Of a stretch of 64,000 nucleotides of DNA, positions 54,482 to 64,000 are shown piece after piece (the first letter of the stretch is position 1; every line of letters begins with the position of its first letter). A program made the translations under genes and the position numbers. The DNA is from Amylostereum areolatum. Its lineage: Eukaryota > Basidiomycota > Agaricomycetes > Russulales > Stereaceae. The notes beneath the pieces were generated by a model. The model was given only the letters and a program-made list of their open reading frames with translations. It did no database searches and had not been told where the DNA came from. The DNA lies in assembly GCA_012932865.1 (NCBI GenBank), contig SAXG01000001.1, positions 1,167,693 to 1,231,692 of the forward strand, in the 5' to 3' direction.

Positions 54482-56552
54482 TCAGACTTTCTCCTCCTGG
54501 TTGGAGGCCGCATCCCTCAGCGCCCGATCGTGCTCGCGGATGGCCGCTCGTCGGCGGGTCCACGAAAAGAACGTGATGGTCACGATGGAGATGCCTATCC
54601 ACGCAAATTGGACGCCAAAGTTGAGACCGACTGCCGTGGCAAGTGTAAGTGAGGGTGGAGATAGTGAGGAGGAGCGGATGCGTACTGTCGTTCTTGGTAC
54701 CGAATACGATCGCGCGCACGGTGCGGGAAACGTTGTAGAAGGGGGAGCCGTAGCCGTAGCGGTATACCCCAGGTAGAAGCTCGATGGGGAACAGGCATAC
54801 GGAGACGTTCGCTGTTGTGTCACCGTCGTGCGTCAGCGTGCGCCGCTTGGGATGATGGAGGGCGGAGATACGTACAGACAACCCAAAGGATAAGGAAGAA
54901 CGACATAAACCGCGGTGTGAGAAGTGTCAGCATCGCCTCGAGCGCGAAGCCGCTGGGATGTTCAGTCAGTATACGGTTCACGAGGCCGTAGAAGCAATTA
55001 GACTTACAGAGCGCACATAGCCATCCACGCCATCATCCAGTAGATCACAAACCCGGAGTGTCCGAATCTATTGAAGTAAAGAAATCCGTTGAGAAGGGTG
55101 TTTGGGTAAGCGGGTCATGAGGAGGAACGTACACTCGAGTGAAAGGCGTTTGGAACGCCAAACTGATCAACGCGTAGAAGGCCTGCAAAGCATCGTCAGC
55201 TTACGAGGCTCTGTGCGTTCGAGCTCCAGAATGACGCACCGACACAAAGAAGTAGACGATAACCGGGTTGACGATCCGCATAGCGACCAGCCAAGGTAAT
55301 GACAAACGGTCTTCGAGGTGGGTGACGTCGATGCGCACCGACCAGTTGGTCATCTAACGACTCATAAGCATCGAGCTTGGGGAGACGTAAGAAGAACCGC
55401 ACCGCGATGAGGAAGGACAAGATGAGCAGGTAAATAAGACCGACAAAGCTAACGGCCGTCGCGCTAAAGTGCCGTCCATCAGATATCGCTCGGGAAAGCA
55501 CGAATGAACCAAAACGTACACGGGTACATCAAACGGCCGCAAATTATTGGTGGTATAGAATGCTGGTTGGGTCAGAACCTGCGGTGAATTGGTCGCGATG
55601 TTGCCGAGGTTGGTAGCATTATTGCTTTGGAGCTGCTGGGTGAACTGGGAAGCAAATTGAGCGAAGGCGGGGGTCAAGATCCGTTGGACCTGTAGAATGA
55701 ATGCGCAATTAGGATACGGCCTGGTGAAATCAAGTGAAGGGGGCACTTACGCCTGTTGCCACATAGCCACGGCTGCGCAAACGAAGGAGTGTTAGAGTAG
55801 TCCCAGGAATATGGCATGACACCACGTACTAGGCATTCTCATTACGAGCCTCCACACCGTAGAACGTTACCGCACTAGAACCGTTATATGACGCATCCGC
55901 GGAGGACGCCGCCGCCGCGAGCGAAGCGCTCGCCCCCGGATTGACTATGCCAGTCAATCAGAAACCGGGAGAAGAGAGAAGAGGCTTATATTGCTCACTT
56001 GACACAATCGCCCACGCTTTCTCCTTATGTACGAGCAGCTCCTCAAAATCTGATACGCCATTGGGAAACTGACTTGAGGGCACGACTCGCCATGTCATCT
56101 GCGTCGCAGGTCCCGTCGCGTTAACGAACGCTTCCGTTATGAAACTTCCGATATTACCCCCATCGAGATCCTGTCAACCCGCCATAAGTCATCATCGATC
56201 AATTTGAGAGGCCCAAAGGAGAGAAACGCACCACCACCCATCCGTGCAAATTATGCGCATGTGCCGGCGTCTGCCATAATGCGCCCCAGTAGATGGGAAG
56301 CACGGCCATCATCACGACGATGGTCATGAACGACAAGACCCCGAATATCTTGCTGTACAACGCCCGTGCGGTGCTCGTCGCGGGGTCCTTGGAGAAGTAG
56401 CTTTCGGTGAACCATGGTAGGTCGTCCATGGCGGGCTGCTTTACGTTCGTAGGAGGCGACATTGTGCGCTCTGAAGGCGCACGGCGGGAGGATATGGAGG
56501 ATATAGACGGCGTGCGCTCGATGACTAGGGTTGTGGTAGAAGGGGCGGCCAT
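54482..56552 (-). CDS. SNG1-like multi-pass membrane protein (DUF3533)
   Basis: The start at 56552 gives a Ser/Thr-rich cytosolic tail (MAAPSTTTLVIERTPSISSI). A first membrane helix follows (FGVLSFMTIVVMMAVLPIYW), then WGALWQTPAHAHNLHGWVVD and a large extracytoplasmic domain (VPSSQFPNGVSDFEELLVHK, AWAIVSINPGASASLAAA, TGVQRILTPAFAQFASQFT). A cluster of C-terminal helices follows (VSFVGLIYLLILSFLIAVRF, FVIYWMMAWMAMCALGFALE, FGVQFAWIGISIVTITFFSW). It ends LRDAASNQEEKV. Layout and the GALW / HNL.GWVVD motifs match SNG1-type proteins, linked in yeast to nitrosoguanidine resistance and plasma-membrane lipid asymmetry. The transported compound, if any, is unknown. The exons are numerous and all in phase. 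Confidence 0.8.
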
Positions 56553-56759
56553 GGTGCTATTCGCAACACAAAACGATGTGGGTGAGGATGGGAGTCGAGA
56601 GGGAGGAAGAAGATTGTACGCACGAATTGAATAGGGGTGTATGACAGAGAAGTGCTGGTAGTGAGACCTTGCGCCCCGAAATCTCGGCGTAAATGCGTGA
56701 ATAGCTACTAGACCAAATGGTAGATTGCGGTCAGGCTCGGTGAGAGGAACGGCACACGA

Positions 56760-56886
56760 CCAACCACGCACCTTTCACTCTAGTAGTACCCGTGACCCAC
56801 ACAGGAACGAAGGCCTTGGCGACGATGGGGATTGGGAAGCAGAGGGCGGTAGGGAGGAAGGGGGGGATGAGCAGGAGGTGGACCAT
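56760..56886 (-). CDS. Possible small hydrophobic protein or 5' exon
   Basis: ATG 56886 opens MVHLLLIPPFLPTALCFPIP, IVAKAFVPVWVTGTTRVKG, a compact hydrophobic sequence unlike random translation. A GTGCGT donor follows directly. No continuation exon is convincing; the next acceptor joins to sequence running into the SNG1-like gene's leader. It could be a small membrane protein gene overlapping that promoter. Confidence 0.3.
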
Positions 56887-58081
56887 GGTAAGATGCTTTA
56901 AAAGACGAAGTCGAAGGCGGTTACATCGAAATGGTGTCGCAGAAAGTGAATCGGGCAGCCAGGCTGCCAAGGATGATCTGACCGAGGCAAGTCGGAGGTC
57001 TGACCAAGGTCTGACCAAGCGCGAGATCTAGGGAATCCATGGGGAAGTCGGAGGGTACTCTAGTAGTACTTTGTGACTCAATGGACCCGGATGCCGTTCA
57101 TCCGTCATCGTCGCCGCAGAAATGGGAGGATGAGCGCCCGTTGAGTGCGTCGAGTCCTCGATGAGTTGTACAAGCTACCGTACTTCGGAGAAGGGTGACA
57201 CAAGCAAGGACTCCGTTCGAGTCCGAACTCCGGACAAGACGCCGTAACGCAGTATACACCTGTACTGAACACCTATGTATAGTACCTACCTAATAGGTAG
57301 CACATTGTTTGACATCTCCTGCGCTCGCCGCTCCTGCCGTCCCCATTCGTCACCGTCTTGCGGCACACATATTCTGACAGAACTGCGTCAGTATCTGATG
57401 GTAAGCATAAATTGCGGAGGACAGGACCAGACAGGACCATGGTGTCTTCTAGATCCGGTGCTATGGCACGCGTGCGCCCACTAGGCGCCTGCGCGCTTTA
57501 CAATCAAGTGGGAAGTGGAATCGTGGCTCTATGAAAGTACGTCTGCTCGGAAAGCATGCGAACAAACCCACACGAGGGACCCCCGATGCCACTGCCATCC
57601 GATGAAACTGTGTGACAACTCGAACGACTCAATATCTAAACGCCATCACTTTACGTGGTTGAGGCATTTATGCGCGGTACCAGAAGCCGTGGACGATGCG
57701 TGCGAGACCTGCCGCCTGCGAGCAAATCATGATCATGATCTAACGGTCGAGGACTCGAGCCTACATTGGTCCTTGGCCACTCGAACCAGCACATAATCCA
57801 CGGCTGCACGCGTTCTATATCTAGGACCAGGCATCGAGGTTCATTCAACGGCGCGGTTCGATTGCAAGCCTACGAATGAGTTGAGATGCATACAACGACG
57901 TCGACCAAGTCTCTACTTTAAGTATACATGGTGAGAGCAGATTTTCGAACGGACTCGAACAGAAGAGATAGTACACACAACGATGGCGAGGAGTGAGATG
58001 ATACAAGTGCTTTGGAGACTTCAACTAAGCAGTGCGCTTATGGTAGTAGCGTGAGATGGAGTGCGAGACAGAGTCCAAAAA
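56887..58081. other. 1.2-kb intergenic region
   Basis: No recognisable gene. TAGTAGTACT words occur at 57060-57070 and 56780. The region 57840-57870 has a GGTTCGATTGC like a tRNA B box, but no fold or A box supports a tRNA. Confidence 0.45.
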
Positions 58082-60216
58082 TTATGGCGTCCGTGGAGCG
58101 TCGCCCCCTCGTCTCCGCTTCTTCATCGGTGGCTCAGGAGGCACAACCACGGGGCGCTGGCACACTGGGCAGCGTCCCGACACGTCAATCAACCACGGAT
58201 CGACACATGTTTTCTGAATATGCGGGTCAGTGACCCGTTCTCGGAGAGGAACATGAAACCTTACGTGGAAGACATGCCCACAGGCGAGTAAACGAAGCGG
58301 CTGGGAGCCCTCACCCGCGTCCTCCAACCGGACGCGAGAAGCATCACCGACGCCGTGAACGTGCGTGTGGGACGTGACACGCTTCACGTTCCCAACCTCG
58401 TCTTTATCCTCGACCGTTATATCCTCCTTCCCCTCGCCATCCACACGCTTCGGCTCCTCAAAAGTCCATCAAGCAAATCGCACACGCGGCGCGGTTTCCT
58501 TCTAACCTCACGAACGGGTACTCGCTCTTCTCCCAGTTGTCTTCCCAGGCCGGCGGTCGGTCGGTGTCCTTGGCGTCTTCTGTCACAACCCCATCCTTGG
58601 TGACTTTGGGCTTCGTTTTGAGACGTAGGAAACGGAATCGGCGACGAGGAGGAGACGATGTCTGCGGCTTGGGAGGATAGGCGTATACACCAGGCGGGAG
58701 CGTGATAGGCCCAGAAGGCTCGTCCGGGGGCGGTGGGATGTAGATCACGAGAGGGATAGACTCGACTATAGAACGGGAAAGCTTGCCGATCTCAGGATTG
58801 ATATAGTGAGGGTTTTGCATCGGATGGCGGCCCATGATGAGAAGTGTGATACTGTAGCAGAGCTGTGTGTGACGTCGCGTGGGTAAGTGGAAAACACACA
58901 GAGAAGAGGGCACATACAACGAAAAGAGGGCCAACGATGAATACGACAAGCGCAATCAAGAGGACCTCCACGATGACGATATACATCACACAGAGGATCG
59001 CGAAGGTGAGCCACCATATGTGAGGTGACGACTTGAGACAGGTGGTTGTGGATGTGTATGCGAAGATGTGGGCCAGAAGGAACCAAACGACTGTAAACGT
59101 GGAACACATAAATGAGAGCCTGAAAGCATTTTGTCAACAGCGGTCCGAGGAAGGCGAAGATAAGCGCTATGAGAGGCGGTGTATGGGTATCGGAGTGGGT
59201 TTGCTCACCTGCCATACCATCGCGGATACCGAGTTGGAGTGTTTGGCTGATTCTGAAAAGTATTTGGCCCGGCTGCACCTATCTGAGACATTGACCTTGG
59301 ATGGGGACCCATTCCCGAGTTAACGATCCTTGGTATGCCAGACTCGCCGATGACCATGTCTCCACTAGCAAGAGAGTTCCCATGTAAGTGCCGCTGGAAA
59401 CAAAAGGCGGTGTATAATTGGCGCTCACGTCGTTGTCTGGAGCCTCTTTTGCCGCTGCTTGGACCAATGATAATAGGATAGCCACATGTCAACGACGAGG
59501 CGGCCGATCCACAAAGCATTCCATACACCCAGAGGTTTTCCACAAGCCTCCCATTCGTTCTGGGTCGGGGACGTGGGACTGCGGTGGTGTGCACCGTAGG
59601 CAAGCAGAACGATGATCGTCACAAACTAGAGGAGAATTGGTTGGCATTTTCCTGCGAGATGGGGACGCACGATGGAGGGAAGGACGCTAACCTCTGCGAT
59701 ATCGACGACGAAAGTCCAGAGAACGGAAACGAGTTCCTTGCGAGCTTTGTTGTTGCGACCGTAGCCAAAGAAGACTAGTAGGCGTCGAAGGGGAGACATG
59801 CGCTGACGAGGAGTGTATGGAGCAAGAGGAGGAAGAGTGTTCGGGGCAGGATGAGGAGCAGGATCAACGGCTGGGGCCGGGGTGTGGGCCTCGTTGGTGC
59901 CGTTACTGCCGTACACATCCTGATTAGGGACGGGGTCGGTATCTGGGGAGAGCTGGCGCGACGAGTCTGAGGGAGATGGTAGAGGAACCGAAGCCTGTGG
60001 GCTGGGCGTGGTCGGGCGTAGGCATGACTGAAGACGGCCTGTGCGAGACAAGGATGGGCGAAGGGGAAGAGGGTGCTCTACTTCAGACCGAGGTGAAGGG
60101 ATCCGTGGCTGGAACGTGGACAAGATGGTCGTGAGAAGAGCTGGGGGGTTCCGATGCAGGTCAAGGCGATCGTAGGTGGTGGCAGCGTGAAAGGTTGTGG
60201 GATCGATGGGACACTG
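58082..60216 (-). CDS. RING-H2 membrane E3 ubiquitin ligase
   Basis: The N-terminal part is Pro/Ser-rich (PRIPSPRSEVEHPLPLRPSL, PHPAPNTLPPLAPYTPRQRM). Membrane segments follow (SVLWTFVVDIAEV, FVTIIVLLAYGAHHRS, FTVVWFLLAHIFAYTSTT, YIVIVEVLLIALVVFIVGPL). The C-terminal cytosolic region has a RING-H2 finger: CAICLMDF, CGHVFH, KTCVDPWL, CPVCQRP. About 50 residues (including HTHVHG) separate the second and third ligand pairs, longer than usual. The layout resembles ER/Golgi/vacuolar RING ligases. The frame begins before 60123 with TTG; I extend it to the splice acceptor at 60216 (QCPIDPTTFHAATTYDRL). The first exon upstream is not resolved. RING identification is firm, the 5' end is not. Confidence 0.75.
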
Positions 60217-60610
60217 CTAAGTAAGTACCCTGTGGCCTATTACTGTTAGACTTATACTCGGATGGACGTGTTTATCGAGAGCCCCGTGCTGGTCGTGCGG
60301 CGGGGCCGTGACGCGGCAGAGATGCGAAGGAATGAGGGAGGAGGTCGACGGAGAGGTCGATGAATGCTACCGAGACGAGGACGAGCAGACCGTCCAGGTC
60401 GTCGAGCTCGAGGGAAACCACTGGAGTGGCACACTGGCACTGGCAGCCGCCGCGCATGACGCGTGCTCGCAGATATCCATTACGTAACGGGGACCACCTG
60501 GGAATGGTTGACTGGGATTGGGAGCGGTTACTTACTGGCAACACCTTCAAGTAACAAGTTCTCTCACCACTCTAGTCTTTCGTTCATCCTTCTCCAACCT
60601 CTCCTCGCCC

Positions 60611-61014
60611 ATGTCTCGCGCGGAATACCAGCTCCTCCCATCCGACAATCTCTCTACAGACGAGCTCCTCATCGAGGAGACCACCGCCGAAGAGTTAGAG
60701 CGCCGTCGTCTCGCCCAACTCGCTGCCCGTGACCCCCGTTTCAATCCCCCGCCCCCCGCCACATGGAAACGCGTCGCCCTCCTCATCTTCATCGTCGTCT
60801 TGTTCTTCCTCTCCTTCTCCCTTCGTGCCTCCAGGCATCCCAAGCCTAAGCAGGCGCCTGAGGTCGTGTACGCGGACAGGTCCGTGCAATCTCGCACCCT
60901 CCCCGACCGACCCTGATCTTCTCCACCCTTCTCGTCTCAATCATTCCAAACAGGTATTCCGAAGAGCATCAATATCGTCCCGCTGCGAGTCCTATCTACT
61001 CAGAGAGACATTGA
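60611..61014 (+). CDS. Small single-pass membrane protein
   Basis: Two exons encode MSRAEYQLLPSDNLSTDELL, IEETTAEELERRRLAQLAAR, DPRFNPPPPATWKRV, one membrane helix (ALLIFIVVLFFLSFSLRA), and after an 81-nt intron YSEEHQYRPAASPIYSERH. A type II topology with an acidic N-terminal cytosolic region is likely. The frame ends at TGA 61012-61014, but a sister frame directly continues with LKDGRILVHGAQPTARF to 61064. That looks more like a natural C-terminus, so the sequence may lack one base or use other splicing. No family function known to me. Confidence 0.6.
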
Positions 61015-61064
61015 AGGATGGACGTATCCTTGTCCATGGCGCCCAGCCCACTGCCCGGTTCTGA

Positions 61065-61840
61065 GAACCCGCATATCTCTCGCGTTGTTGTTACCCCTAC
61101 GTGCGTCCTTCAGGTTACATCGCAGGAAATGTCTAACGACACCCATTACAGCGACCGTATCCCGCTCCTTTTGCATGTAGATTAATATCCTCGGACACCC
61201 TTCCCGCCAATTATGTGCTTTTACAATACCTCCGAGCGTCGACGTTCTCCCGCTGTGGTAACACCCCGCTTCCCCTTCCGTCGGCGCCGTTTATCCCCCG
61301 ACCTGTACTCTCTGCCGGAATCACCCCGATTCGTTGTTTCTCTGGGTATAATCAAATGCAACCACGCCGATGTAACATCGCACGGCGTGCCCTTGATCTC
61401 CCATCTTGCAAGGCTCGTTATTTTTAGGTCGGACCGGCCACTGGTATTTGGCAACACGAACGGTCTCTCATCCCGCAGGCAAGTCTCTGGCCTGGATAAA
61501 GTATACTGTCACTCCGTGTTATTTGTCCCGTTGGACTTGGGGCCTGCCCCAGTGCCCCAGTCGTCCCAGACTTTTTTTACCATTGTAGTTCCCGAATCTA
61601 GTGGTTTCATGGGAAATGAAGGTCCTGTGACGCGAGAATACTACAGTGGGTATGTTGTTGGAAGTCAGCTCACTTATCCAACGTGGTTGGTCCAATGTTC
61701 ATTCAGAATCATTGCCAGAAGGACTCAGATCAAGACGCGAGCCGTATTATGACTATATATGGTACATACGACCAGTGTATATCCTCAGTCGATGTGTGTA
61801 TTGCTATAGAACTATCCCTGTGCTATCCGAATACAAATGT
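61065..61840. other. Convergent intergenic region
   Basis: Between two converging genes. A 179-codon plus ORF (61213-61752) has no recognisable domain, and I do not call it a gene. Confidence 0.45.
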
Positions 61841-63779
61841 TCATCGTCCCTTTGCCTCCCTCCACAATGGCGTCAAAGCCTGCGCGACCGTGTTCGCTGC
61901 TACCTCCATCATACTCCGTTCCGTCTCATCTGCAATCGTCGTCAGCAGCCCGCGGGAGCTCCATCGGTCCGGATGGAACCTCCGATGGCTCTTCTCGACG
62001 AAAGCCTTGTAATCCTGCCACCGCATGTGGGCGCGCACGGCCTCGAAGAACGCCTCGACGGCGGACCAGTCGATGTCCTCAGCCTCGAACGAGAGGGGTG
62101 CCCGCAGGATAGGCCACGGCACGTCCTCGAAGGAAAGAGGATCCGATGTGCTGAATCGGCGCGTATCGAATACTTCGCTGAGAGTGCGGTAGCGTTCCAG
62201 TGCGCGTTCCGTCGTCCAGGGCCCACGCGCCCACCGCTCGCGCTGCTGCCGCGCCCGCCGTTCCTTCTCCCGCCGCGCCTCCTCCTCGCGTAACCGGTGC
62301 TCAGCATCCTCTCGCGCCCGACGTTCGCGCTCTGCCGCCTCGGCTTTCACGCGTTCTGCCTCTTCCGCCTGCCGTCGCCTCCGCTCAGCATCCGCGTGGA
62401 GCCGAGCCTCCTCTTCCCTCTCCCTGCGTTCCCGTTCACGCGCGGCGGCATCCCACAGGGGTTTGTCCTTCTCTAGTTCGGCCAGTTTACGACGCGATTC
62501 TTCCAGTGCAATTTCGTGGGCTCGACCTTCATCAAATTCAGGATCGTCGTCCTCTGCGAGAAGAACGAGGTTATAAGGTTATACATACCACGAGAGATTT
62601 AGACGTACCTGGCAAATCAGGGATCTCCTCCCAAATTTCCTCCATGAAGGCCCGGTCGCGCTGCTCGCGTCGGAGCTCCTCTCGTCGCTTCGCCTCTTTG
62701 TCCCGTCGTTCCCTGCGCTCTTTTATCTTGGTAGCGGCCTCAGTACTTGATGGATTCTGGCGACTTCGTGCGCACGCGTTTTGAGGGCTTGTAAGCTTCG
62801 CCTGGATGAAAACTCAGAAGGAGAACCTTCGCGGGGAACTGCGACCAAGTCAGACAATGCATGCGGAGGAATTACTGAAGGACGACGTACCTTTTCGTTT
62901 TGCGCTAGAAGGGGTTGGTATGGACTGAGCACCCATCTTCGGCGTTGAAGGGACGGAGGATGGCTCCCAGGGCATTCCGGCGTTCATTTGAGCGGCCTTT
63001 TCTTCTGCGCGAGCGAGCCTGCTCTTACGAGGATCATCACCGTTGCGACGCGTGCGCCGCGTGGGGACGTGCGTTTTGGGGACGAGACGCGTGCGATGCG
63101 CCGTGTCCACCGAGTCGATGACCATCTCCTGCACTTCATCATCGTCATCAGTGTCACTCGAAATGACGATTACTTCGCGACGGCGTTTGGCGGAGGGTGC
63201 GTCGTGGTCGTCGTCGGGTGACGACGAGGATATGCGACGTTTAGAGCGGGTGTCGCCTGCTTGAGATGTTGGTTTCGCGAGGGGAGGATCAGGTTTGGGG
63301 GTGATAGTGGCTGCATATGGATAAACGGAACATTCGTAGGCGGGGTCGAGCTTGTATATGTCCCACTGGTCTTGGGAGCAGAGAACTGCTTCCCTGAATC
63401 AATATTTATCGTTACAATAGAGTTATACCACACAGCAAAGGGAGACATACCCTGCGATGTTGACGACTCTGGGCCACGAGCCTTCGTCGATGACGCCGGC
63501 AGCCCACTTGGCTCTGGGTACGAATCGCCAATGGGACCTGCCGTTTGGAAAGACCTCGATGACGACGCGTTTTTGAGTGTACAGTTGATCCTTAATAGAG
63601 AGGCTCTCGATGTCGAAAGAGGTGCTGGGGGAGGCGGCGTGGGGGTCGAAGGACGCGAAAGAGAGGGTGGACCCAGGGACGCGGAGAAGACGCGAGGGCT
63701 GGGAAGGGTCGAGCTGTCCAGGGGTGCATCCAGTGATTGTCCTCGAATAGACACGTTGTGTGCCGTCTGTTGCGGCCAT
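61841..63779 (-). CDS. NFKBIL1-like protein with charged coiled coil and HPDR motif
   Basis: The N-terminal part (MAATDGTQRVYSRTITG, GQLDPSQPSRLLRVPGSTL, EVFPNGRSHWRFVPRAKWAA) is a compact domain I do not recognise. A basic, acidic-patch linker follows (KRRREVIVISSDTDDDDEVQ), then a long Arg/Glu coiled coil (ALEESRRKLAELEKDKPLWD, AERERRAREDAEHRLREEEA). The C-terminal domain reads WTTERALERYRTLSEVFDTR, DIDWSAVEAFFEAVRAHMRW, VEKSHRRFHPDRWSSRGLL, VAANTVAQALTPLW. The charged coiled coil followed by RRFHPDRW and an A..LTPLW end resembles the C-terminus of NF-kappa-B-inhibitor-like protein 1. FHPDR also recalls the J-domain HPD, but helix order does not clearly fit. Stop is 61841-61843. Function in fungi is unknown; the link is from motif memory. 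Confidence 0.65.
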
Positions 63780-64000
63780 GACAAGTATATATATCCGCAG
63801 GCTGAAATTGAAAGCTAGGTGAAGGTGAGGAGAAAGTTGACGCGTTGACGAGTTGGAAGTTGTGGTTCAATGTTAGTTCAATGTGGTTACGAGCGGGTGG
63901 CAGTCGGCCCGCATTATTCACATCACGTGCATTTGATCGCCCAATGATTCGACGCGTCTCGACACTCAGCTCCACTGCTCACCCTGACTCTCGCCTTGAC

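Noticed and set aside
57841..57880. Possible tRNA B box (GGTTCGATTGC)
   Set aside because: No matching A box, anticodon stem or acceptor pairing could be built around it.
61213..61752. 179-codon plus-strand open frame in an intergenic gap
   Set aside because: No domain, no family resemblance and no splice context. Kept only as a note in the gap entry.
1..64000. CRISPR arrays, insertion sequences or transposable elements
   Set aside because: No regularly spaced repeats, transposase, integrase or reverse transcriptase motifs were seen. The only repeats are short tandem or inverted ones.

Overview
This window is nuclear DNA of a filamentous basidiomycete, most likely a wood-decay agaricomycete (Polyporales-like). 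The evidence is dense, short (about 48-65 nt) GT-AG introns in nearly every gene, short gaps between genes, GC-rich coding sequence, and characteristic families: a CYP63-type P450, a PL14 lyase, an F-box/leucine-rich protein, DUF4436 and SNG1/DUF3533 membrane proteins, and a small Cys-rich family. I saw no bacterial operon, CRISPR array, tRNA, rRNA or transposon. All genes are single transcription units, so neighbours share promoters or terminators rather than operons.

Layout. 0-6 kb: Hsp9/12 stress protein, a Ted1/Cdc1-type metallophosphoesterase that has lost metal-ligand histidines, and an F-box protein. 6-16 kb: P450, BSD-domain protein, the arginine-specific carbamoyl-phosphate synthase small chain (CPA1) with an upstream peptide like the arginine attenuator, a second metallophosphoesterase that keeps its metal ligands, and a GPI-anchored PL14 lyase. 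16-30 kb: AVT-type amino-acid transporter, phosphomevalonate kinase (ERG8), NAD formate dehydrogenase, an HMG-box relic and an HMG-box regulator, and Nar1 for cytosolic Fe-S assembly. 30-35 kb: a tandem pair of DUF4436 membrane proteins, the second degenerating. 35-45 kb (very GC-rich): chaperonin subunit CCT6, Tlg2/syntaxin-16 SNARE, Cys-rich small protein, metacaspase. 45-64 kb: a long disordered nuclear-type protein, a complex I B2-like subunit, a Pro/Ser-rich PY-motif protein, ferrochelatase, an SNG1-like membrane protein, a RING-H2 membrane ligase, a small single-pass protein and an NFKBIL1-like protein.

Most genes are unrelated housekeeping functions (arginine, isoprenoid/sterol and haem synthesis, Fe-S assembly, folding, vesicle fusion) mixed with accessory genes. 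The most notable observation is the CPA1 leader: a 22-codon upstream ORF carrying the YLSD core of fungal arginine attenuator peptides, whose critical Asp codon is split by an in-frame 60-nt intron. Three genes contain tiny exons of 6, 9 and 15 nt. A caution for all users: at least a dozen one-base insertions, mostly between 33 and 51 kb and several in homopolymers, break otherwise conserved reading frames. They look like assembly indels, so simple ORF reading underestimates several genes here.
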